Assembly: GCA_937898265.1 (NCBI GenBank)
Contig: CALEJM010000175.1
Coordinates: 1 to 13,064 of the forward strand
Origin: an uncultured Porphyromonadaceae bacterium
GTDB lineage: Bacteria > Bacteroidota > Bacteroidia > Bacteroidales > Paludibacteraceae
DNA length: 13,064 bases
Reading direction: 5' to 3'
Shown: positions 8,106 through 13,064 of the stretch, piece after piece
How positions within the stretch are numbered: the stretch's first letter is position 1
Layout: every line of letters begins with the position of its first letter
The notes under the pieces: generated by a model
Seen by the model: the letters and a program-made list of their open reading frames with translations, nothing else
Told to the model about the DNA's origin: nothing
Databases searched by the model: none
Position numbers and translations under genes: made by a program

Positions 8106-9604
8106 CTTTCTTGCGGATTGATTTTTTCAATGATGGCCCCTTCGCCAAGAATCGCCTCCACCGTCTCTATCGCGGTCAGCGAGACACCACAAAAACCGTG
8201 CATGTGGTTGCTTTGGCCTGTCAGCAAGAGGTTTTCTATCTTGGTTTTTACCGGTAGCAGCGAGCCGAATAAGTTGCCGCTTTCGTTGCGATTGCCACAC
8301 ATCGCTCCGTGGTGAACCGCGGTGTAGTCGCGTATGGTCAAAGGTGAGGCTGCATCAACGTATTCCACCATATTGCTGAAACCGGGGATAACGTTGTTCA
8401 TCTTTGCTATCAAATCATTGCTAAGTTGGTCTTTCCAAGCATAGTACGACGCTCCACGATGGCCGCACGTGGTGTGTTCCCAAGCTTCGACAGCCGACCA
8501 TCTCATCAGGGCAGTGATGCTGAGCGTTTCGGCCCACTCGCCTTGCGAATCGGCGGGCGGTGTCATATACATAAACTTGTCGACGGTGTGTCCGTCGGAA
8601 GCCGTCCATGCCGAGTTGTAATCGGTGTAGTAGAAACCGATGGTGTTGAGATAGCGCAGACAGTGTTCCTTCAGCTTGATATTGACCACAAAAGCCGACA
8701 GCGAGTCGTTCCTCTGGTCAATCAGATGACGATAGGCGTTGGAGAAGAGATGCGGGTTGTCAATCAACGAAAGCATCTCCGAGGGTGGAATGGCCGAGAT
8801 ACAGTAGTCGGCGGTAATCTCTTCCTGGTTGGCAAGCTTGATGCCACGGAATCTTTTTCCCTCGGTTTGAATCTCAACAACCTCAGCTCCAGTTGTTACG
8901 GTGCCACCGTTCTGCTCGATGACACGCACCAGGGCTTTTGCAAAATTGGAGTAACCGCCAGCTATCCGACTCGCCACATTCATAAAGACCATCGAGATGG
9001 CAGCATGCAGATAGGATGGGGTAATCTGTTCCTCGCCCGCATAAAGTGTGTTGATGCAGGCAATGACAGATTTGAGTCGGTTGTCGTCAAAGAAATGGTC
9101 TAACAGCTGGTTGACCGGTATGTCGTAGGTGTCGGAATGTTCGAAGAATGAATGAGTTGGCTTTCTCAGATGGAACAAATCAAGCTCGTCGACGATGTTG
9201 TAGATGGCCTCAAGGTATTGCTCCAAATGCTCTTTCTCTGCAGGGAAATAGGCAGATAGCGAGTTGACAAAGCCCTCACGACTCATGTCCAGGTGGTAAG
9301 TCTGTTCGTTGTTGGCAACATACAGTGCAACACCCGATTGGGTGTCAACGTCCATGCAGACGAAGTCGTTGGTAATGCCTAAGTACTGACAGATTTTGAA
9401 GATGTTGCCCCCAGCTGACATGCCACCAATGAGATGCATGCCCGTGTCGAACACTGCGCCGCCTCTTCGGTAGCTTTGCAGACCGCCACCGATGTTGTGC
9501 TGCTTCTCGAACAACGAGACGTGGCACCCTTCTTTGGCCAGTAAGGCGCCCGACATCAAGCCGCCAAGGCCGCCACCGATTATGATTACCTTGGGTTCAG
9601 ACAT
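8102..9604 (-). CDS. FAD/NAD(P)-binding oxidoreductase, phytoene-desaturase/retinol-saturase-like
   Basis: A 500-residue flavoprotein. The N-terminus has the dinucleotide-binding fold signature IIIGGGLGGLMSG (7-19) with the ribose-binding Glu33 in SLFEK, followed by GGGLQSYRRGGAVFDTGMH. The C-terminus has NLLLTGQSNHMHGFCGVSL, the matching FAD-contact segment of the phytoene desaturase / all-trans-retinol saturase group. Relatives oxidise, reduce or isomerise conjugated polyenes such as carotenoids. In an aryl polyene or flexirubin-type operon it may set the oxidation state or geometry of the polyene chain; this is inferred. Its ATG overlaps the end of the GT2-PlsC gene by 8 bases, and its stop overlaps the hydrolase start by 4. 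Confidence 0.9.
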   Translation of the reverse strand: MSEPKVIIIGGGLGGLMSGALLAKEGCHVSLFEKQHNIGGGLQSYRRGGAVFDTGMHLIGGMSAGGNIFKICQYLGITNDFVCMDVDTQSGVALYVANNEQTYHLDMSREGFVNSLSAYFPAEKEHLEQYLEAIYNIVDELDLFHLRKPTHSFFEHSDTYDIPVNQLLDHFFDDNRLKSVIACINTLYAGEEQITPSYLHAAISMVFMNVASRIAGGYSNFAKALVRVIEQNGGTVTTGAEVVEIQTEGKRFRGIKLANQEEITADYCISAIPPSEMLSLIDNPHLFSNAYRHLIDQRNDSLSAFVVNIKLKEHCLRYLNTIGFYYTDYNSAWTASDGHTVDKFMYMTPPADSQGEWAETLSITALMRWSAVEAWEHTTCGHRGASYYAWKDQLSNDLIAKMNNVIPGFSNMVEYVDAASPLTIRDYTAVHHGAMCGNRNESGNLFGSLLPVKTKIENLLLTGQSNHMHGFCGVSLTAIETVEAILGEGAIIEKINPQER

Positions 9605-11093
9605 TCTTCTCTATTTCGTTGCTGAGTTCGGCATATTTGTCAATATAGAATCGGCGGAACCACTTGGTGCGTTCGAGTGTTGTGGTGCCTAATTGCGCCA
9701 GTTGCTCAGGTGTGATTCGTTCCGTTATCTCAAGGGTGATAGGATGGCTGCGCATGTAGACACCGCCCTTGGGAAGGGCTTTGCCTGCACCATGCAAGAC
9801 GATGGGCAAGAGGTCGACATTCAGCTCTTCTGCCAACTGGAACGCCCCTTTGTGGAAGCGGCCTATGGAGCAGTCGCGGGAGCGTGTTCCTTCTGGAAAG
9901 ATAGATATGGAGTAGCCTTGCTCAATCAACGACTGTAGTCTCGGTTTGAGGTAGTCCATTCCTTCTGAGACGGGGCAATATCCTGCATGGCGGATGGCAA
10001 AACCGAAGAACGGACTGCGCCAAACCCAGTCGTTGGTCAAAAAGACAATTTTAGGCGACAGACTCAGATGCGCCATCAAATCCAAATGGCTCTGATGATT
10101 GCAGATGATGATGGCAGGTTTGTCCAACGTTGCTTGGTGTTTGTTGAGCACACGCACTTTTGACCCCCCGAACTGGAGGAGCCAACAGACGGCACTGCCA
10201 AACTGGTGTAGCATGGTAGGCAAGATATTGTGTTCCAGTCGTAGGAGTTTTCTCAAAGGAACGTAGACCACAGCAAACAGGTTGATTAGCAGACAGCCAA
10301 TCAGATAAATCAAGAGAGAGCAGAGGGTGCAGAAAACGGTGTATACCAACCGGAGAATGCCTAAGGGAGCTCCGTAGACCACCGCCAAAACGCATAGAAC
10401 GGTGTTCAGGATGGAGATTCGGGTGAAGTCCAGGGCTGGTCTGAAGTGGGAAACCCGCTCCTCTCGGGGCGGATAGTACACGTTCACCTCGGTTGGAACA
10501 ATCTTGACGCCATGCCAAGCGGCAAACACCAGCAACTCCAGTTCGGCTTCATAGCGTGAGGTCAGCAACGAGAGACCTCTCATCTTGCGCAACGGATACA
10601 GGCGATATCCTGTCTGTGTGTCAGGGATATAGTGAAGGGTCTGGACGCAGAACCAGAAATTGCTGAAGGCGTTGGCAAACTTGCTGCCTGCAGAACGGTC
10701 CACGCCTTTGAGTTTGCGCTGACCAATGATGATGGCTCCTGGATGCTTGATGTTGGCGTCCAGCAGCAAAGGAATGTCTTCCGGATAGTGCTGACCGTCG
10801 GCATCTAAGGTGATGGCATAAGAGAATCCTAATTCAAGGGCTTTCTTGAAACCCACTTTCAGTGCGGTTCCCTTGCCTTTGTTGGTGGTGTTGCTTACAA
10901 CAGTGATGCCGTCTATCTCTCGGAGAATGGCGTCGGTGCCATCGGTGCATCCGTCGTCAACAACAATCACATCGTCACACTGCTCCAGTGTCCGTTTTAC
11001 AACGTCGGCAATCGTGCCGGCATTGTTGTAGGTCGGTATGATGACGCAGATTCCTCTGCTACTCAATAGCTGCTTGCAGTGAGATTTTTGCAT
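9597..11093 (-). CDS. Glycosyltransferase family 2 - lysophospholipid acyltransferase (PlsC) fusion
   Basis: A 498-residue bifunctional protein. Residues about 15-225 are a GT2 domain of the dolichol-phosphate-mannose-synthase type, with CVIIPTYNN (16-24), VVDDG (44-48) and the metal-binding DAD (97-99). Hydrophobic segments (about 229-280) anchor it in the inner membrane. Residues about 315-460 form a PlsC acyltransferase with intact catalytic boxes NHQSHLD (332-338) and FPEGTRS (399-405). Separate glycosyltransferase and acyltransferase genes are usual in aryl polyene clusters; here they are joined. The likely job is to make the glycolipid anchor of the pigment or to acylate it with the polyene; acceptor and donor are unknown. 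The ATG at 11093 overlaps the dehydratase gene by 35 bases. A TTG start near the dehydratase stop is possible but would trim only about 9 residues. Confidence 0.9.
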   Translation of the reverse strand: MQKSHCKQLLSSRGICVIIPTYNNAGTIADVVKRTLEQCDDVIVVDDGCTDGTDAILREIDGITVVSNTTNKGKGTALKVGFKKALELGFSYAITLDADGQHYPEDIPLLLDANIKHPGAIIIGQRKLKGVDRSAGSKFANAFSNFWFCVQTLHYIPDTQTGYRLYPLRKMRGLSLLTSRYEAELELLVFAAWHGVKIVPTEVNVYYPPREERVSHFRPALDFTRISILNTVLCVLAVVYGAPLGILRLVYTVFCTLCSLLIYLIGCLLINLFAVVYVPLRKLLRLEHNILPTMLHQFGSAVCWLLQFGGSKVRVLNKHQATLDKPAIIICNHQSHLDLMAHLSLSPKIVFLTNDWVWRSPFFGFAIRHAGYCPVSEGMDYLKPRLQSLIEQGYSISIFPEGTRSRDCSIGRFHKGAFQLAEELNVDLLPIVLHGAGKALPKGGVYMRSHPITLEITERITPEQLAQLGTTTLERTKWFRRFYIDKYAELSNEIEKNV

Positions 11094-11424
11094 AGACGTT
11101 GTTCTCTTTGTCGGATATTACACTTTGAAAAGACACTGTGTCTGCTTCCTTTGTCTTAACCGCTATGTTGACGATGATTGCCTGGCCGTTGGGGCGAAGG
11201 ACTTTCAAGAATTTGGCATTCTTTATCGTGGCGATGCTCAGTTTTTTACCCAGCATCACCTCGGCAAGCTCTTTGACAATCTGAATGACACAGACGCCTG
11301 GCGTGATGGGCATTTCGGGGAAATGAGCCGCATAGATTACGCTGTTGGTGTTCAAAAGAATGGAAAACGCTCCGTTCTCTGTGTCGCTGTTTGATATTGT
11401 ATAGAGGTTATTCCTTAAATCCAT
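11059..11424 (-). CDS. ApeI/FabZ-like 3-hydroxyacyl-ACP dehydratase (hotdog fold)
   Basis: A 121-residue single hotdog domain. The active-site loop HFPEMPITPGV (34-44) matches the FabZ signature HFPxxPxxPGV, so His34 is the expected catalytic His. The position 14 residues later, Glu in E. coli FabZ (His54/Glu68), is Gln48 here. Single-domain dehydratases of this type remove water from 3-hydroxyacyl-ACP and, in aryl polyene pathways, work with a second dehydratase subunit. Such a partner is not visible in the window. The gene overlaps its upstream neighbour by 17 bases and its downstream neighbour by 35. Assignment to the dehydratase fold is firm; activity on its own is uncertain because of the Gln. 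Confidence 0.85.
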   Translation of the reverse strand: MDLRNNLYTISNSDTENGAFSILLNTNSVIYAAHFPEMPITPGVCVIQIVKELAEVMLGKKLSIATIKNAKFLKVLRPNGQAIIVNIAVKTKEADTVSFQSVISDKENNVYAKISLQAAIE

Positions 11425-11836
11425 TGTTTAATGAAAACGTGTACTTGATGTTGTTTTTCTTGTCGATGAATTCGTTGCCGCCAGAGCGCATCACGTTCAA
11501 CATCGATTTGAGATCTTTTGCAAAGAGGCGCTTGATATACCAATGGTCGAGCTTTTTGGTGATGTGACAGATCTTCACTTTGTTTTTGTGATTCACGACG
11601 GTGAAATCAATCAGCGAAATGCCAAATTCGTTGACGAAACTCGACACTACGGTGTTGCCCTGTTGGGAGAGGATGCAGATGCCGCTGACGTAGGCCTCCC
11701 TGAATTCGATTTGCAGGTTGTACCTCACACTCTCCCCATCTTGCTGGGGAAAGGTGTTCTGGGCTGCCGACCAAGCCGGGAGCAGTGTCAGCAGCACCAC
11801 TGCTATCAGATTATTTAATCTCAAAGACAGAGGCAT
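11408..11836 (-). CDS. Small exported protein of unknown family, possibly LolB-like
   Basis: A 142-residue protein with a clear signal peptide (hydrophobic residues 10-21, ending AWSAAQ at 21-26) and a mature part of about 116 residues rich in predicted beta strands and basic residues, including GICILSQQGNTVVSSF. There is no lipobox cysteine. I do not recognise the family from motifs. The gene follows a LolA-like gene, overlapping its end by 26 bases, so it may be the receiving partner in a LolA/LolB-like relay for the polyene lipid. This rests on context and on a loose resemblance of the strand pattern. The ATG at 11836 is needed to give the full signal peptide. Confidence 0.7.
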   Translation of the reverse strand: MPLSLRLNNLIAVVLLTLLPAWSAAQNTFPQQDGESVRYNLQIEFREAYVSGICILSQQGNTVVSSFVNEFGISLIDFTVVNHKNKVKICHITKKLDHWYIKRLFAKDLKSMLNVMRSGGNEFIDKKNNIKYTFSLNNGFKE

Positions 11837-12434
11837 TTATCGTACTGTTCTTCTTGATGTTTGTCAATTCTATGGTGGTGCTGTCGCCGTTCTTCTCGTT
11901 CAAAACCACAGATTTCACCATCCCTTCCTTGGTGTCGTAGTGGAGCACAATCTGGGTGAACATCTGTTTAAGGTCTTTGCGAAGCGGGGTGAGGGTGGCA
12001 ACGTATTGTTTGCCGCTGGGCTTGACGGTAACGGCAAAGTCTTTTTTGTCGGTCAGCAGTTTGCCCAAGACGCTGTTCATCATGATGCGGGCAATTTCCT
12101 TGAACATCTTGTTTTGGTTGATGTCGATCACGTCGCTCCTGCTGCCCGATTTCAGCATCACGTTGTTGTCGTTCAGGATGAAGGTGTAGGTGTATGGGGA
12201 GGTGTATTCCCAACGGAGTTTGCTGGGTTGCTGGCAATACATCTTGCCTTTTGACACCATCTTGTCGCCAAGCATTTTCAGCGATTTGGTCTGAACAAAT
12301 TCACATTGTATGGTCTTGATGGCGGAGGTCGATTTGCTGATTTCCGAAATAATCTGCTGCTCGTTGGGAGTCTGAGCAGTCATTCCGCCAACAAGCGCGA
12401 GCGCCAGGATGAGTGTGGTCAAGAGCCGTTTCAT
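11811..12434 (-). CDS. LolA-like outer-membrane lipoprotein carrier homologue
   Basis: A 207-residue periplasmic protein. The signal peptide occupies about residues 1-21 and ends GGMTAQ. The LolA-type features are FVQTK (46-50), KGKMYCQQPSKLRWEYTSP (62-80) and the following TYTFILND strand, which is the characteristic GxxxxxxPxxLRWEY...P pattern of the half-barrel that shields acyl chains. Housekeeping LolA moves lipoproteins from the inner to the outer membrane. LolA homologues inside aryl polyene clusters are thought to carry the pigment lipid instead. The ATG at 12434 is chosen because it starts the signal peptide and lies 5 bases after the EamA stop; the open frame extends upstream to 12698 only in antisense-frame overlap with the EamA gene. 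Confidence 0.87.
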   Translation of the reverse strand: MKRLLTTLILALALVGGMTAQTPNEQQIISEISKSTSAIKTIQCEFVQTKSLKMLGDKMVSKGKMYCQQPSKLRWEYTSPYTYTFILNDNNVMLKSGSRSDVIDINQNKMFKEIARIMMNSVLGKLLTDKKDFAVTVKPSGKQYVATLTPLRKDLKQMFTQIVLHYDTKEGMVKSVVLNEKNGDSTTIELTNIKKNSTINASVFEIK

Positions 12435-12439
12435 GATAA

Positions 12440-12802
12440 TTATTGTTTTGCGATTAGAATACAACCTGTCATAATCAGAAGAACGCCAATCCATTTGGTC
12501 AGGTCCACATGTTCGTGGAAAAACACGATGGCGGAGATGAGTCCGAAGACGTAGCTGAGGCTGACCATCGGATAGGCTAAGCTCAGGGGGTAGTGTTTGA
12601 CGATGTACATCCACAGGAGACTTCCGATGCCGAAACAGACGCCGGAGCAGGCAAACTGCCAGTTGACCAGAGCCGATTTCAGAAACGTCATGTTCCATCC
12701 GAATGGGGCCATTCGTTGCAGGCCGAACTTCAGCATCACTTGTCCCAACGCCAGGAGTGCGCTTTGGATGAGTGCCAGAGGTATGAGGGTCAGATTTTTC
12801 AT
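12440..12802 (-). CDS. Small EamA/SMR-like four-helix membrane protein
   Basis: A 120-residue protein with four predicted helices (about residues 5-27, 45-65, 72-92 and 100-118). It has SMR/EamA-half marks: GQVMLKFGLQ in helix 1, YPLSLAYPMVSLSYV (71-85) and the helix 3-4 turn FFHEHVDLTKWIGVLLIMTG. Proteins of this size act as dimers; relatives such as ArnE/ArnF flip lipid-linked sugars and EmrE exports drugs. In this operon it may flip the glycolipid intermediate, which is inferred. The ATG at 12802 overlaps the TGA of the upstream gene in the sequence ATGA, which fixes the start. The longer frame from 12889 would add an unrelated leader lying over that upstream gene. Confidence 0.83.
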   Translation of the reverse strand: MKNLTLIPLALIQSALLALGQVMLKFGLQRMAPFGWNMTFLKSALVNWQFACSGVCFGIGSLLWMYIVKHYPLSLAYPMVSLSYVFGLISAIVFFHEHVDLTKWIGVLLIMTGCILIAKQ

Positions 12803-12885
12803 ATTGTCATAAGTATGGACTTGGATACCAACTCCGAAGAGACGTCTATTCCGCAGGCTTTGTAGAATGACTGGAACTTTGGCGG
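12799..12885 (-). CDS. C-terminal end of an unidentified upstream operon gene (partial)
   Basis: In the frame that ends in TGA at 12799-12801, the minus strand reads ...[18 protein letters not shown], then SKSILMTI and stop, a plausible protein C-terminus. Its stop overlaps the EamA start in ATGA, the same arrangement as at other junctions of this operon, which supports it as a real gene. Only about 26 codons are present before the sequence changes to metK on the other strand. The family cannot be told from this piece. Upstream of the break one would expect the rest of the pigment operon. Confidence 0.5.
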   Translation of the reverse strand, partial: PPKFQSFYKACGIDVSSELVSKSILMTI

Positions 12886-13064
12886 ACATTCGTCGTGAAG
12901 GTAAGCAGATGACTTATCTTCGTCCAGATGCCAAGAGTCAGGTGACAGTTGAATATGATGACAATAACAATCCTGCTCGTATTGATACTATTGTAGTTTC
13001 TACCCAGCACGACGAGTTCGTTCTTCCAAAGGATAATACCAAGGAAGCACAGTCTGCTGCGGAT
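12879..13064 (+). CDS. metK: S-adenosylmethionine synthetase, internal fragment
   Basis: The plus strand encodes [20 protein letters not shown], followed by QVTVEYDD and [14 protein letters not shown], an unmistakable stretch of MetK, which makes S-adenosylmethionine from methionine and [12 protein letters not shown] is part of the conserved ATP-binding region. The fragment starts in mid-protein, missing roughly the first 150 or more residues including the N-terminal GHPDK region, and runs off the right edge in frame. The open frame begins with an ATG at 12867, but the codons before LADIRR do not match MetK and belong to the neighbouring sequence. The gene is thus cut at about 12879, either by a join of unrelated contig pieces or by a rearrangement. 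Confidence 0.88.
   Translation, partial: MADIRREGKQMTYLRPDAKSQVTVEYDDNNNPARIDTIVVSTQHDEFVLPKDNTKEAQSAAD

Noticed and set aside
8426..9103. 225-codon plus-strand open frame
   Set aside because: It lies fully antisense to the FAD oxidoreductase, whose motifs are intact.
11718..12254. 178-codon plus-strand open frame rich in Val, His and Phe
   Set aside because: It is antisense to the LolA-like gene and the following small exported gene; no motif is seen.
12435..12698. Upstream extension of the LolA-like frame to 12698
   Set aside because: The extra residues are Arg/His-rich and lie over the EamA gene in another frame, and the extension would bury the signal peptide that starts at 12434.
2230..12802. 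CRISPR arrays, tRNA or rRNA genes, insertion sequences or an internal promoter in the operon
   Set aside because: No repeat-spacer pattern, cloverleaf, transposase or TAnnTTTG box in a non-coding gap was seen; gaps between genes are at most 11 bases.
12867..12878. ATG at 12867 as a true start of a short MetK-like protein
   Set aside because: MetK homology begins in mid-protein at about 12879; the ATG belongs to the neighbouring gene's sequence read on the other strand and gives no functional enzyme.
12803..12889. Upstream extension of the EamA frame to 12889
   Set aside because: The leader is basic and non-homologous, and the ATGA overlap with the upstream gene marks 12802 as the start.

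Overview
The window looks like a chromosomal piece from a Bacteroidales bacterium, most likely Prevotellaceae or a close relative. The reasons are a Bacteroidetes-type promoter box (TATCTTTG at 422-429), A-rich leaders without clear Shine-Dalgarno sequences, Bacteroidetes-style protein sequences, and a gene set typical of that phylum. The assignment is inferred from the sequence alone; no database was searched.

Layout. Positions 1-104 hold the AT-rich 3' end of an unidentified gene, closed by a hairpin terminator at 126-159. A 300-base regulatory region follows, with a palindrome and a promoter. A plus-strand POT/PTR2-family peptide:proton symporter occupies 467-2137. A strong hairpin at 2161-2197 separates it from a long convergent minus-strand operon that covers 2230-12802 and continues upstream.

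The minus-strand operon is the main content. In transcription order it encodes: the last codons of an unidentified gene; a small four-helix EamA/SMR-like membrane protein; a LolA-like periplasmic carrier; a small exported protein of unknown family (possibly LolB-like); a FabZ/ApeI-type hotdog dehydratase; a glycosyltransferase 2-PlsC acyltransferase fusion; a phytoene-desaturase-like FAD oxidoreductase; an exported alpha/beta hydrolase; a giant MMPL exporter with C-terminal acyltransferase-like and methyltransferase-like domains; an acyl carrier protein; and an acyl-CoA synthetase-like AMP ligase. Every junction overlaps by 4-35 bases or is spaced by no more than 11 bases, so the genes are probably one transcript. 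The set matches the tailoring, loading and export part of an aryl polyene / flexirubin-type pigment cluster. The inferred scheme is that the AMP ligase loads an aryl acid on the ACP, ketosynthases and a ketoreductase (not in this window) with the dehydratase build the polyene, the GT2-PlsC protein attaches it to a lipid or sugar anchor, and the MMPL, EamA and Lol-like proteins move the product to the outer membrane.

The right end (about 12879-13064, plus strand) is the middle of metK (S-adenosylmethionine synthetase), lacking its first third or more. It abuts the 3' end of the minus-strand gene upstream of the EamA gene. Two internal gene pieces meet within a few bases, so the cluster is cut here either by an assembly chimera or by a real rearrangement. 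The core ketosynthases, ketoreductase and aromatic starter enzyme expected of such a pathway are absent from the window and would be expected beyond this break.

The most interesting points are the abrupt metK junction, a degenerate PlsC domain inside the MMPL protein beside an intact paralogue in the GT2 fusion, a dehydratase with Gln at the expected catalytic Glu position, and a pair of periplasmic proteins that may form a dedicated lipid shuttle.
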